Shown here one piece after another: positions 11,237 through 23,449 of a stretch of 64,000 nt of DNA. The translations under genes were made by a program, and so were the position numbers. The notes under the pieces were generated by a model. The model was not told the DNA's origin. It searched no databases and saw nothing but the letters and a program-made list of their open reading frames with translations. Every line of letters begins with the position of its first letter. Within the stretch, counting starts at the first letter, position 1. Location: contig NW_004955465.1 of assembly GCF_000276665.1 (NCBI RefSeq), positions 5,251,870 to 5,315,869 of the forward strand. Direction: 5' to 3'. This DNA comes from Chinchilla lanigera. Its lineage: Eukaryota > Chordata > Mammalia > Rodentia > Chinchillidae.

Positions 11237-11500
11237 GCATGTGCTCTAAGACCCTCAGTAGATGCCTGAAACCTACATGTAGTATTTGATATACCATTTT
11301 TAACTCAGTACTGTCTTTTGCTACACATACAAACCTACCTATAGTGTAGTTTAACTCAAATTTGACACACTAATAGATGAACAACAATACCTAATGATTA
11401 AATAGAATAAGTGTTAAAATATATTGTAGTAAAGTGATTTAGAACTCATGAATTCTAAACAGGTAACTGAAACCAAGGAAAGAGAAGCCACAACTGGAGG
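11237..11500 (+). mobile_element. Tigger-type (pogo) non-autonomous DNA transposon
   Basis: Motif chain cagtagatgcctgaaacc, tacacatacaaacctacct, gatgaacaacaatacctaa and aaatagaa, then the terminal-like ggtaactgaaaccaaggaa near 11,460-11,480. This chain is characteristic of Tigger-derived mammalian elements, where the end reads 'ggtaactgaaaccgcggaaa'. Strand follows the order I remember. Subfamily not assigned. Confidence 0.7.
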
Positions 11501-11921
11501 AGGAGCTACTATAATTTCTTTGCTGTTTGTCCTACTTATGTTCCATAAAGTAGACCCTAAAAACAATTGCAATGGGGTTTCCTAACCCCAGGAAACAAGG
11601 AAAAATTCTGTTATGAAAAAGACTGTGAAACTGACTCCATAGTTTTTTAATATGGATTTTTAACCTATTCAGCTCTTTCAAATATGCTATACTAAATACT
11701 TTCTAGTGGGACTGCTATAACAGAGGTAAACCTAAATTATTTACAAAAGATTTCCCACCTCTTGCTGGACATTATTAGGAGATAAATTAGGCATTTCATC
11801 GATTTGTTCACTTGGCAATGGAAACATAGATGGTAATAGGAATATAGGTACAAGTAGGCTATGCTTGCTAATGTAAAAAGCTCAATGATGACTGGGTAAG
11901 TAGTGTATGAACTGATAATTA

Positions 11922-11924
<3 letters not shown>
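11501..11924. other. Unassigned sequence
   Basis: AT-rich, nothing recognised. Confidence 0.4.

Positions 11925-11961
<37 letters not shown>
11925..11961. repeat. (TA)n microsatellite
   Basis: Pure TA run of about 18 units. Confidence 0.98.
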
Positions 11962-11966
<5 letters not shown>

Positions 11967-12379
11967 AATAATATATAAGAAGTACACAATGAATGTTTAG
12001 CTCTCAACCTTAAAATGAGAAGTCAGATCTTTTTCATTCTGGCTGGAGTTTTGACTGCTAATATGAAACCCACAGAGAATGACACTCAGAGACAATAACA
12101 ATAGTTGAACAAATATAAAGGAAAAGGCACTGACAAGATAGAGATAAATACACACAGGAAGAAACTGAGATGGTGCAAACAGAAGAAGTCTTCCCCTAAA
12201 CAGATGTTATTCATATCTTCAGAAAAATTCCAAAACAATTCTTATCAACCAGGAAACAAGAACAGAATGCTTGCCTATAAGAACAATTAAGAAATACAAA
12301 GAGTTCTCAGAAATCTTATAAGTTAATATGAAATTAGTGAAGAGAAAAAGTTCAATAAGTAGTTTTAAGATAATTTCAA

Positions 12380-12615
12380 CAAAGTAGGATAAAGAGAAGA
12401 AAGAAAGAAGGAAGGAAGGAAAAAGGAGGAAAGTGGAAGGAAAGGAGGAATGGAATATGGAAGTGAGGAGGGAAAAGAGAGAGAAAAAGAGAGAGGGAAC
12501 AGGAAACTAGAAATGATGCTGAACAGAAAAAATTAAGATGTGCTATGTGCAGTAATCAACTCCCCATAAGGAATATAATCATTATGTACCACTATTGGGT
12601 TAATATTATCCCCTA
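12380..12615 (+). mobile_element. L1 3' UTR fragment with polypurine tract
   Basis: A polypurine block (12,390-12,500, gaaagaaggaaggaaggaaa type) is followed by an ataaggaatataatcattat tail motif. The same arrangement is seen at 61,385-61,540 and in antisense at 8,337-8,440. No coding part remains. Confidence 0.65.
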
Positions 12616-13501
12616 GTTATTGTGAACTGATCAGGCCCACAGTCTCCCAAATGAGTGGACAGTGAAGGCTTAACTGAGTCAAGTGGTATGATTTTAGGGC
12701 CCCAGGAGGATCAAAACCCTCTAAGAGAATTTGAGATTCGCTGAGGGCTAAGACAAACATCTTCTCTGGGTGACCCTTGTTTATTTAAATTAACAGCCCA
12801 TTGGTTAATATTAATATTATTTAGTTATCAAAACCAAAGTGAGGAATCCTGAAGAAAAGCAAGACTCTCTCAGGACTTCTCCAAGTAAGACATTATATTA
12901 ATTTAGCAGAACTGTATTATCTCCTGGAAGGTCTCCTCCCAGCAGTGAGATGCCTGCAGCTACAGTCTTTATCCAGTTAACTGAGGTTGGAGCCAGGTGT
13001 CCTTAGCTGTGGCCTTGTCTTATCATTTGCTTCACTGTCCACTACAGGCCTCAGTCAGTCAGAACCAGTGACTCATAAAGGTTCACTTGCTATAAATCTG
13101 CTGCCCAGCTCCAGGCAAAGGGCCTAGGCCTTGGACAAACTCACAAGTAAACATGAAAAGTCAATTGGTTAATACGAAATCCTGCTCAGAGTCACTTCAA
13201 GGTGGTCTTCGTCATACCACAAGCATTTACTAATAAAAATAAAAATTTTAAAAAGGCAAGGCTACTAGAGCTTAGGAAATCTACTGCTCCCCAAAATTAA
13301 ACTTCCAAACATATAAAACATAAAAAAGGAAGGGAAAGTGATCAAAAGTGCTAAATAATATTTTCCAGAAGAGAAGGACATGAAGTTTGAAGTTATAAAA
13401 GCCTACAAAGGTCCCAGCACAAAGAATACAAAAGAATCAATAATTTTGTAAATTGCCATGGAATTGTGGTAGCATAGGGGTAAAATAAAATGTCAACAAA
13501 A
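12616..13501. other. Unassigned sequence
   Basis: Moderate GC between 12,640 and 13,180, with no recognised repeat and no supported exon. Confidence 0.4.
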
Positions 13502-13630
13502 TTCCAGAGACGGGGCTGGGGATTTAGCTCAGCAGCATAGCGCCTGCCTGGCAAGCGCAAGGTCGTGAGTTTGATTCCCGGTACTGGAAAAAAAAAACAA
13601 AAAAAAAAAACAAAAAAAAACTTCCAGAGA
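13502..13630 (+). mobile_element. ID SINE #4 with target-site duplication
   Basis: Body starts 13,512. Flanks TTCCAGAGA at 13,502-13,510 and 13,622-13,630 are identical. The A-rich tail contains two C interruptions. The B-box region gttTgattcccg is well preserved. Confidence 0.95.
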
Positions 13631-14531
13631 GGAAGCAATTAAAAAATCACAAAAATAAACTCAAACACCAGAGGGATGGAGTTGGAATTTTCTGATGGCA
13701 CTCTAAAGGGTAGAAAATAATAAAACACAACACTTTCAAAATTCTGAAGGACAGTAGGTTCCAGGCTGGAATTCTATACCCAGACAAACTATCCACAAAT
13801 TGTAAAACAATACAGTAAAAGTTATTTTCATACTTGGAAGGCTCAGTAATTTGCTCCTATATTCTCTTTCTGAAAAATCTAATAGAAGTTGCCCTCTACC
13901 CAAACTGAAGAACTGCAGGGAGACAGAGGGGCAGTGTGGGAGAGTGAGAGTAGCGTTAAGTGGGATTATACAGTGCAGTCCTGACTGAGTATACAAACAC
14001 GGATCAATTGCTTTACCTCCATAAACCGAGGTTTCCTGTTGTACAAAGCTGATATGACAATAGATAACAGTCCTTTCAAATGGTCCCCATGACCACTGGG
14101 AAATGAGATGGCACAGAGTGACATTTGAGTAAGTTAATATGTTGTGAATACTGATGATTCTACTATAGTCTTATTTCTTTTAATAAGGATTTCCTTAAAG
14201 GCTGCTTCTATAATTATTTTTTCTCATCAATAGTATTTATTCATGTGCCCAACTTTACAAAAATAGTAGCACTCAGTTTGCTTAGCACCTAATCATTGAC
14301 AGCTAGTTTTGAATAGCACACTGTTACATATTTTCAGTGACTTGAGTTTCATGGGAGTGATACTCCTTTAAGAACATAGAGTATCTGGAAAATTAGTGAA
14401 CAGGAAGAATTTTTTACATACCAGAATTATAGCAACCTCTAGTAATAAAACTCTGATTTTGTTTTATATCTGGTCTTTTTCTGTTATGTAACCATTACTG
14501 TTTATATCAGAAAAGTTCCAAAAGTGATCAA
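13631..14531. other. Unassigned sequence
   Basis: No recognised feature. The antisense frame of 86 codons at 13,736-13,996 has no family resemblance I can see. Confidence 0.4.
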
Positions 14532-14595
14532 ACTGAACTATGTAGCAAGACCTTGTCTCAATCAAAAAGACAAAAAAAGAAAGAAAAAGCTGTTT
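14530..14595 (+). repeat. B1 SINE 3' fragment
   Basis: aactatgtagcaagaccttg followed by tctcaatcaaaaa is the 3' end of a B1-type monomer with its A-rich tail. 5' truncated. Confidence 0.65.
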
Positions 14596-16439
14596 GTGCC
14601 ATGTACATTTAAAATGTTAGAAAAAAATCAATCTATCCTTTTGATGAATTACGCACTTCTGTCATGTCCTTGTGAGAAAGCAAGGAATAGCAATACCTCC
14701 TGTTGGCTTATTGGGTATCAGATTCCAGGATTATATGAGTAATGATTTTATTAGAAATTTTTTCTAATAGCCATCAGTATATCTGCTTCACTTCACCCCT
14801 TAAAACCTGGTTTCAAATTGAAGTTATATCTCCAACTGTCGTACAGATAGTGTATAAAAATGCTCCATTATAAGGGAATATCTTGAAAATATGCCTTGAA
14901 TGAGTAGGGTCGGTTATATGTGTCTAAAATATTATTTGAAATTTTCTATTTTAGCTATTTTTGGTTTTAATAATCCAGATCCACCTTGTTTCCAAAGGGA
15001 AAATCCCCTGTATCTGTCACATAGTAAACACTCACACCATTCTAATTTTTTTCAGTTTCTCTTATTTACTGAAAATATTGTAAAACAACATCATGCTCAG
15101 AGCTGAATACATGTTTTCGTTATCCTTCCTTCCTTTTTAATTTTTTCTGGAGCCTACTTCAGGATATTGAAAATGAAGATTTAATAAAAAATATACAAAA
15201 GCCAATGTGTTTTTCAAAGAAATTTAATCTATATGTTCTGATTCATTTCCATTTAAATCATTGAAATGTTACTTTACAGGAACCATTTTAAATCTAAGGA
15301 GATCCCTGTGCCATTTCAGCTCCATTTTACTTTTATTAGAAAATACTTTCTCTGTTGCTTAATATAAATATGCCCTGAAGTTTGGGACGGGTCCCATTCC
15401 GCTGTCCAAATGGCTTTGCCTGTTATGCTGGTACAAACCTCCCTTCCTGGCTGGTTTGACAAAGAAATGCTTCTTCCTATCATGGGAATTAAGAGGCAAC
15501 TGTAAGCTCTTTTTGTTTTCACTTGGGCAGGTGCTTGAGCACAGATTGTGCCTCATTTTCTAACCCATACTATATGCCCCCCTGTCCCTTTGGGGCGGGC
15601 ATGCACACTGCTCAGGGCGTCAGCACGACACCCACAGGGCTGTGTAGCCATCATGAATGCTCAAGTGACCTGCTCTCTACCAAGATGGCCCCTTCCTCTA
15701 TGTATCAGGGTATGAATCTGACCATGGCCAACTCCCCTGAATCTTCCTCTTCCACCATCCCAGGGACTTAGTAAGAGTCATTGGTCCATCCAAATTGATT
15801 GGTAAAACAAGTGAAAGGTGGAATCTTATCACTCCAGTGGCCAACACATCCTACCTCTGAAGATGGTGACATTTGGTGGCACATGCTGGAAACAGCCATT
15901 GGAAGTTCAGAACAATACCGAAATTAGGGATTCCTTGGCCTCCATACAGACTGGAATCATGTTCCTCCCTGCCCCAGGTTCCCTCTTAGTAAAAGGCCAT
16001 GATTACCACCTTATTCTTTTCATCCCATTTTAAATGATTTTATAATATATTAAACACAATAGTGGTGCTATTTCTATGCTGCTTAATGGTTTTAAAAAGT
16101 ATTTCCATATTTATTATTACCTTATACTTCAAGAGAATCTGAAAAAATGATGTTTTTGCTATAAGCTGACCAAGCCAGTGTTTTATCCATTTAATATTTT
16201 TACAATTATATCTTTGAATACATAAAACAATACAATGATAATCAAGGAATCTCAGATATCTCCAGCATCATCTAATTATTAAGCACAGTTGTAACACTGA
16301 ATGTTTTTCATCATATGCCATATCTTTGAAGATTTGAAACTATAAAAGCTAGATGTAAGAACTGCTTTGTCAAGCAGAATTTTGGATTAGATAGGTCTTT
16401 CTATTTTACTACTCTTGCTATTACCGGGTTTCCTTAGTA
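14596..16439. other. Unassigned; GC-richer unique block 15,310-16,030
   Basis: The first part is AT-rich and featureless. The 15,310-16,030 part has frames of 65-82 codons on both strands and a few CpGs, but no poly-A, no homology I recognise and no consistent frame. It could be an old repeat or unique sequence. Confidence 0.35.
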
Positions 16440-16620
16440 ATAGCAATAGTAATGTCAGAAGCTAAAGTCTATCGGGTACTCATCACGTCTAGGGTACAGA
16501 GCTGAGCATTTTATGTGACTCATCTGATGTAATCCTCACAATGGACTGTGATTTAGTTACTTTTTTAATTTCTCAGATGACAAGAATCAATCTTTTAACA
16601 GTTAAGTGAAAGGATGGTCT
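16440..16620 (-). repeat. MIR SINE, antisense
   Basis: cgggtactcatcacgtctag, gagctgagcattttatgtga, gatgtaatcctcacaatgga and tctcagatgacaagaatcaa follow the antisense MIR order ('gagcacttactatgtgcc ... taatcctcacaa ... acagatgaggaaactgag'). Confidence 0.8.
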
Positions 16621-16639
16621 GGATTTCGCTTTTTGTTGT

Positions 16640-16725
16640 TATTGGTATTTATTTTTCTTTCTCCAGTAGTGTGGATTGAACTCAGGACCTTTGCACTGAA
16701 GCAACAGGATGGTTTGAATCATTGT
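16640..16725 (-). repeat. Old ID-like SINE fragment, antisense
   Basis: gtgtggattgaactcaggac followed by ctttgcactgaagcaac corresponds to the antisense B-box part of an ID-type monomer. Diverged and truncated. Confidence 0.5.
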
Positions 16726-16892
16726 TCCACAAACTTTCTCACCGCTCATCTTACAAAGTGCAGAATGTATTTTCCCAGCTTATGGGTGTTTTGGTTTGGC
16801 TTGGAGCTTGTTAGGAATCCGTTGAAGGAAGCTGGATTTAGAAGGTCCTGGCATTGAGAGCTTGTCCCTTTGGGTGTCACCCAGCTGTGTGC

Positions 16893-16951
16893 CTACCTAC
16901 CTGCCTGCCTTCCTTCCTTCCTTCCTTCCTTCCTTCCTTCCTTCCTTCCTT
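16893..16951 (+). repeat. (CTTC)n microsatellite
   Basis: Starts with ACCT/GCCT variants, then pure TTCC units. It produces the Leu-Pro-Ser-Phe repeat in the longest frame of the window (16,854-17,351), which is therefore not a gene. Confidence 0.97.
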
Positions 16952-16974
16952 CATTCCATCCATCTTTCTTCTTT

Positions 16975-17140
16975 CAATACTAGGGATTGAACCCAGAGCC
17001 CTTGCACTAAAATACATCCCCAGCTCAGGATCTTGCAAAGTTGCCAAAAAAAGGGATCAAACGTGTGATTCTCCTGCCACAGATTCCCGGATTGCTGCAA
17101 TTACAGGCCTGCACCACCATACCAGGCCCAACTCTAGTTC
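16975..17140 (-). mobile_element. B1-ID composite SINE, antisense
   Basis: From left to right: an ID-like piece (tagggattgaacccagagcc, acatccccagctcagg), then the B1 complement (ccacagattcccggattgc, ttacaggcctgcaccacc). ID after B1 on the element's strand makes it a B1-dID type dimer. Confidence 0.75.
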
Positions 17141-17219
17141 TCACGTGTTATGCTGCTCCATACACGGAGACAGCACCTCCTCAGCACCCTGCGCACATAT
17201 ATCCACTCCAGCCACACTG

Positions 17220-17325
17220 CAGCCCCATTTCACAGATAAGGAAAGGGAGGCAGGGGCATTAACACTAGTTTATAGCTATCACATAGGGCTGGCTAGAGAA
17301 TCTGGCTCCAAAGTACAAACCTTTA
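17220..17325 (-). repeat. MIR SINE, antisense fragment
   Basis: ccccatttcacagataagga, agctatcacatagggctgg and aatctggctcca match the antisense MIR core. Confidence 0.75.
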
Positions 17326-17774
17326 CTTATCAACTTCACTGCTGCTCTTAGTTTGTTTTCTCCAATAGCTCAAAGGTCTTTAGAGAAAAGCACAAGCTCC
17401 TTCTCAAATGAGAACAGAATACCTTTGTCCCCCCCCATTCACTCCAGCTTTACTTTTGAAGATTACCCACCCACCCTGAACCATGTTCCAAAAATTTAAA
17501 AGAGAAATTCCAAAAATAATTCATAAGTTTTAAGAGACTATTACGACATTGCATTGTTATAATCATTCCATTTTATTGTTGGTGTTGTTATTCTTTCTCA
17601 CCTAATTTATAAGGTACACTTTGCTATAGGTATATAGGAAGGACGGGGCCTCTATTGATTTAGGGCACTAAGGTTTCTTGCGCCCAAGGGGCTTCACGGG
17701 CCATAACCTCAAGGAGGAGGAGGCAGGACTATTCTGTAAGGAGTTCAGGTAAATGTCCCTGCCCCTTTGTAGGT
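17326..17774. other. Unassigned sequence
   Basis: Contains a C run at 17,429-17,437. No gene or repeat recognised. Confidence 0.4.
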
Positions 17775-17885
17775 AAATGTCACTCTGAACCTTGGCTTTC
17801 CCAGCAGCAAAATGGTGATATTAACAGCAGCGGGCACCAAAAGCTGTTCTGAAAAGTATTCGAGATAATTTAAAAAATCACAAAT
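17775..17885 (+). repeat. MIR SINE fragment
   Basis: gaaccttggctttcccagca, aaaatggtgatattaacagc and a gagataattt end correspond to the MIR '3-prime core' order. Confidence 0.7.
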
Positions 17886-18660
17886 TTTCAAGTGTGACGT
17901 GTACAGAAAACCCCTGCTGCAAAGTGCTCCACCGAAACACAGACTTGATACCCACCGCACAGCTAGGGAAACGTGCAAGGCACAGACACCATTACAGAAT
18001 CACAAAAGGACTAAGCGCCGTCAGAAACCAGAGAAGAATCGTTCTGAGGCTATCGTTTGTTTTCGGTGTGTCCAGAAACTCCGTCTGCTCCCTTGGCCAT
18101 CTTCTCCGTGTTCCCTGCAGCCCGTTAATGACGAGGGAGTGCATCTGAAAGTTCTATTACTCAATCAATGGGCTTGTTGCCATGGCAGGCTAACGCAAGG
18201 TGCCACCGCTGATGACTAGATTTCCTCTCGCATCTGAACTGGAAAGAGAGAAGACAGACTAAATGAAATCCCATCCATCTTAATGAAATACAATTATATT
18301 CTCCTTATTAATCATTTAAGAATCAATATGTCTCTTCTTGGTGAACCTCACCAGAATTTGTCATTCCATGCCAGGCCTCCATACATCTTGTCTTGTAGTG
18401 ATTTTTATAAGTTCAGTCACCTGTGTCCCAGGGTAAATAACAGTGTTCCCTCGTTTTGCCGAGCGAGGGCAGGAAAGGCAGTGACAGGGTGGATCAGAGA
18501 AATCCCCACTGAATGTTAAGCAGCTGCTAAATATTGCCTTCGCCTGCACAGTTTAAAAATGCAGCCTGTTTTATTTTTAAATAGCGTGAAGGAAAATGGA
18601 TTATCTTAGAAAGGGGATTACTCTTGTGCCATTAAGTGGGAAAACCTCTTGAGAATTCTT
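17886..18660. promoter_or_regulatory. Candidate non-coding regulatory region (inference)
   Basis: Repeat-free, CpG-retaining sequence in an otherwise AT-rich and repeat-dense context. It holds a palindromic RFX/X-box-like site gttgccatggcag (18,175-18,187) and a MEF2-like ttatttttaa in 18,565-18,590. I infer possible regulatory function only from composition and motifs; no conservation evidence is available here. Confidence 0.25.
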
Positions 18661-18698
18661 ACCCAATGAATGGTATGATCTTGCACAAGGCTTAGCTC

Positions 18699-18718
18699 AT
18701 ATATATATATATATATAT
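18699..18718. repeat. (AT)n microsatellite
   Basis: Ten AT units. Confidence 0.95.
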
Positions 18719-18720
18719 TA

Positions 18721-19609
18721 GAAAGAGAGTGAGATCTTAGAACATAATTTACAGTCTGTTTCACTACACATATAATGAAGCAATTTAACCTTTTACTTTA
18801 CAATATTCACCTGTAAAATATTACTATCATTTATGTCTTTTTAATTCAAGCTGCAGAACTGAAGTTGGACTTCACCATTTCTCTCTCTGCCATATAGCTG
18901 TTGTTTAATTAATGAGAACAAAGAAAAAGAGAAGTCAAAAAGGAAAAAGAGAGGAGAAAAGCAAAGGTAGGAATCCAGGCAGGTAAGAGAGAGAAATAAA
19001 GGAGTTAAATAGATTGTTTTAAAGGTTAAATTAGTTTTCTGAGAGAGAAGTGAGAGGTTACATGGTCTCTATCCCACCAGGGGATTTTTGTTATCAGTGG
19101 TGATTTTAACTACTCCTGAACTTTTGCTAATAAGGAATTGCATAACCTGAACAGATCTAAGAATATGCAGGGCACACTCTGAGTTACCTATGGTGTTCAT
19201 ATGAAAAGGATTAACAGATTTGATATCTTTCACAGCTCACATGATACTATCTACATATCTATTTTAATCTATACCTTTATCTGTACATAGCTATAAACCA
19301 TTCTTATCAAAGCTAAATTCCTCGGATTTACAAATGAAAAGATACGGGAGTCAAATAATTTTGCTCATTCTCAAACTTGGAGCTTTCCACACACAAGAAA
19401 GATTTGCCATCAGAGGAAACCAACACCTCCCAAAGGTACATCCTTTTGTGCAGCAGGGCAGCTCCTCAGAATTAGCCTCCTTGAGCAACACAAATGCAGC
19501 CACTGAAGCGTGACTCCACTGCACCCAAAGTCAATAAACTTCGAGGTCAGTGACTTTAAAAAGTAGCTAGGAAATCCAAAAGGATTGGTGCAGTTAGTTC
19601 AGTTACAGC
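18721..19609. other. Mostly unassigned; possible MIR at 19,290-19,370
   Basis: The patch ggatttacaaatgaaaagat resembles the antisense MIR 'acagatgaggaaac' core. The rest is not recognised. Confidence 0.35.
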
Positions 19610-19775
19610 CATTGCTCCGAGCCGGTAACTTTTATAGGTCCCACACCAGGGACTGTTACGGGTCTATGAGCCTCCTCTCCTTCCTTCTGCTCAGTTACCG
19701 CTCCTTCCCCGAGTGCTCAGACTGTGGCAGGAAGGCTCTGAGCTGGAGAATACAAACATCAGTAAGCATGAATTA
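19610..19775 (-). repeat. Possible L2 fragment, antisense
   Basis: cccacaccagggactgttac and agctggagaatacaaacatc fit the 'ccaggcactgttctaggcgctggggatacagca' section of antisense L2, with a pyrimidine-rich insertion between. Confidence 0.45.
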
Positions 19776-22771
19776 ATTTAATTACATGATTGGTTCACTA
19801 GAGAGTCAGTCAAGGGTGAAATCCAAGAAATGCAAGAGTGAAGCAGCACAGAAAGCCTCTGACCTGCTAATCACCTCCAGCTCCTCGTCCTGTCTTCTCT
19901 ACATTCCAGGACAGGGTCTGGTTCTCTGTTCTTCCTGATCACAGCTTGTAGCTTCCACAGCCCTCTCCTGTACCCATGTGTGTGACACAAAATCTGGGGA
20001 TATGTAAATGGGTAAGATTTCAGCAAAAAAAGGGGGGGAAATGAATAATAGGAGAGAAGTGGCACTTTAAATTCTATGCTTAGGCCTGGATTTTTCATGG
20101 ATCCACATCTCTCCTCCAAGAAGATATTTTTCAAACCACAAAAGAATCTGTAGAAGTCTTTATAAAGGGGATTTTTGAAGAAGTTAGAAAGGAGAGGAAA
20201 AGTATTGTGTTAGAATTTTAATCCTAAGAACAACATATAGGGAACAAACCTATAAAAAAAAACCCATTCATGTATAATGAGTGTTCTCCAATTGGAGAAC
20301 CTACCAATGCACACTGAAATGCTAAGCTATCAATAAGTAAAATGAAAAATTTTTTAAATATTTATCTTCAAAAGTAAAACGTTCATTCCGCTTCACATTT
20401 TTAAGTGAATAATTTATCCTGTCTTATATATGAATCCTTTGTGTGTGCCACCTTCTGAGAAATCCCATGCTTGGGTGGCAGGACGTCGTGCCTACCTCCT
20501 CTTAGACTAAATGGCAGTCTTTTTATCTTCTCTTTTTTTTCCTGGTATTAGTGATAACAGGTTTTTTGTTCCCCCTCACTGGTTGTAGAAGTTCAGAGAC
20601 TTTGATTTGTTTATCGTTGTATTCTCCTTCTCACATTGTACTACCTGGCAAGAGTAACTGAGTAGCCTCTGTTAAATTAATATGAAGATATAATAGCAAA
20701 TGTATCCATGGGCAGCATTAGCACTGTATGTAGAGCTTTTGTGATAGACACAATCTCTGCAGAACAGACCTAGCTGAAATCAGCGATGCTATCAAGTAAC
20801 ACATCTCACATATTAAGCTGTTTAAAAGCACAGACACAGAACTCATTATAAAATGTTACAACACATACAGAACACTTCCTCAGAAAAATAAGGTAAAAAG
20901 AATGACTCCCCAAAACTCAGTTTTCCACAAAAAAGAAAATGAGGAGACTTCATGCTCCATGATTTTAAACTTTTGAACTACTTGATTTCCAGTTATACAA
21001 CTATGTTTGGGCTCAGTTTGCCCTCTCTTGGGTACCTGCAGTGATAACTGAAGATCATGAGTTTAATCTACAAACATATATGGTGCTGTTTTCAAGTTGT
21101 CCCAAACAATAAAAGCTGTTTTATAATTGCAAATGTTTGATTTGTTCAAAGGTTTCCTTGTTCATTCTTGGTTTCCTTTCCTCTCATGTTTCCCTTCACA
21201 TGCAAGACTTCTTAATCCAACCTCCCAAAGCAAGATTGGTGGGAAGAAAATCCAATTGTTTAGGGTCAAAATAAAGATGTTTTTCAAATGCCAGAGAAAG
21301 AGAGCGGGGCTATTCTACTTTGATGTTAATACCATGTCTTTTGTAGTTTTCCTGTTTGTTTGTTTTCATCTTCCATTGTCAACAGGGCACTAGATTTTAT
21401 AGGCAGCTTAACACAGAGCAGATGCTGATTAAAAGAAATGTGGTTTTGAGTGTGACATTAAAAAAATCATTGTCTCTTCTCTAAATGCTACATTTTAATG
21501 GATTTAATTTTTATTAACTGATATATAAAAGGATAATAGGCATACAGTTTATCTTAACTGAACCCTAAATAGCTCACTAGCTGGACCATGAATAAGGCAA
21601 GAAAAGCTCACATTTTAATATTAAAAAAAAGAAGATTTTTACTTTGTGCAAATGGCATGTGTTTCCAGCCAAGCCTTTAGCATTTGCTTTTTTTTTTTTT
21701 TTTTGGTAGCAAATATAAAAGGTTTAATCAGAGTAAAAATAGCACTGAATGCATTTTTTAAAGATTCATCTCTAAATATACTGTTAATCAGGGTATTCCA
21801 TCCATTTTAATCAATGATGCCATACCAAAAGAAATGTTAGGATCAATAAATCTGGAAGGTTTGTGATGAAGATGAAAGCATATTTGGGACCTCAAGAAAG
21901 AGACACATGTATGTTCCCGTGCTCTCCTGACTCAACTGACACCTTCATTCAGGAGTTTGGAAATGACTATTTTGGGCACAGATGACCACTCAGATGCTAG
22001 AGGCACTTCCAAATAACTGGGCCAAAAATGCGTCCTTACTTTTGCTGATACAAGCTTGAACGCTTTGATGAGTAGATGAAGTTGGGTAGCTCACCCAGCC
22101 TCAATGGTCCATGACACCACAATCAATGGATATAGAAGGCAAAGTTGGACACCTGAAATCAGGATCCCCACTAGAGCCATAGCAAACTACCTATGTGAAA
22201 ATATGCTTGCTATACCTAAAACAGAACCATCTATCACTCATCTGAAACTGTCCTTTGGGACATAGATCAGAGAGGAATATAGGAATTATTCTGTGTTGCT
22301 GCTGTTGTGTTAAGTTATAGAAATACCCTCATGAAGTTTAGCATTTCCCTGGTTTAGGCTGGGTCTCTGGTTCATGTGGTCGTGAACCAGCCATCAGAAG
22401 GTAAGCGCTAATACTCAGGATCTAATAACACTGATTCTCATCCTTTCTATGTAACTAAACTACATCAGGCTCAGATTTGTTACATGGAAGACATTTATGG
22501 AAAATAGTTAAAGCAAAATCAATGCCATGGTGATTAATCAGGATAAATCATAAAGTCAGTTTAAGAATTCCATGCTATCAGTTGTGTATCTTGAATATGA
22601 AAAAATACATATAATCCCCAAAGTTTGATATGATCCTTTTCAGAGCTTCGACAGTACTACAGTTACTTTGATTAAAAATGAAGAGAAGGAAAGATGACTT
22701 GTAACTTTGATCCAAAAACAGTAAACCTTGATATTCTTGGGAATATAATTTCAGATTTCCAGGAAGACTTC
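19776..22771. other. Unassigned 3.0 kb
   Basis: No gene or confident repeat. Minor items: poly-G at 20,032-20,038, poly-T at 21,689-21,704. The longest frame (88 codons, 21,127-21,393, +) shows no recognised domain. Confidence 0.4.
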
Positions 22772-22904
22772 AAAGATTCTAGCTGGCGGCTGGGGATTTA
22801 GCTCAGCGGCACAGCGCCTGCTTGGCAAGCGCGAGATCGTGAGTTCATTCCCAGTTCCGGAAAAACAAAACAAAACAAACAAACAAACAAAAAGATTCTA
22901 ACTG
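22772..22904 (+). mobile_element. ID SINE #5 with target-site duplication
   Basis: Flanks AAAGATTCTAGCTG (22,772-22,785) and AAAGATTCTAACTG (22,891-22,904) differ at one base. The body carries intact A- and B-box regions, and the tail is built of CAAA/CAAAA units. Confidence 0.95.
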
Positions 22905-23200
22905 TTCTAAGGACTGTGGGGTTGTATAAAGCCAAGCTATATTTCAGACAGGGAAGACTATATAAATATGTTTACACACATTCATATTTTTCATCAGGGA
23001 AGACAGCCCTTATTTGTAATAAAATCTTTAGATTATTTAATTTCTTAATTTAGTGTTTTTCCCTGAAACACTAAAGATAATTAGGACCATTATATTTTTT
23101 ATTCTCCTTTGTGAAGACACATGTCTTTCTCTTCAAAATAATACCAAAATACATAAAACAACTTTCTCTGTATGAATAACTCCATCAAGGAATTCAAAAG
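22905..23200. other. Unassigned AT-rich sequence
   Basis: Nothing recognised. Confidence 0.4.
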
Positions 23201-23202
23201 CA

Positions 23203-23410
23203 AAGCCAGACATGATGGCACACACCTGTGATGTCAGGTGGGCGGAGACGGAGTTGGGAGGATCCTAAGTCCAATGCCAGCCTGGGCAACATAGCAAGAT
23301 CCTATCTCAAAATGAAAATAAACCAGAGGAGGGCCATGACTCATTGTTAGAGTAACTTTTTATCATTTCTGAGGCCCTTGATTTAATTCCTAGTAAGGGA
23401 AAAAAAAGAA
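23203..23410 (+). mobile_element. B1-ID composite SINE
   Basis: B1 part: gccagacatgatggcacaca, tgccagcctgggcaacatag, agatcctatctcaaaat. It is followed by an ID-like part (gggccatgactcattgttag, ttgatttaattcctagtaag) and an A tail. It lacks the 29-bp B1 duplication. Diverged, so older than the ID copies. Confidence 0.8.
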
Positions 23411-23449
23411 AATGCAAAAACTTCACTAAAATATTCTAAAGTTGTAAGT

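Noticed and set aside
15310..16030. Processed pseudogene suspected from higher GC and open frames
   Set aside because: No poly-A tail, no target-site duplication and no protein I recognise.
16854..17351. Longest open frame in the window (165 codons, +)
   Set aside because: It runs through the CTTC microsatellite and an antisense B1-ID SINE. The protein is a Leu-Pro-Ser-Phe repeat followed by SINE translation.
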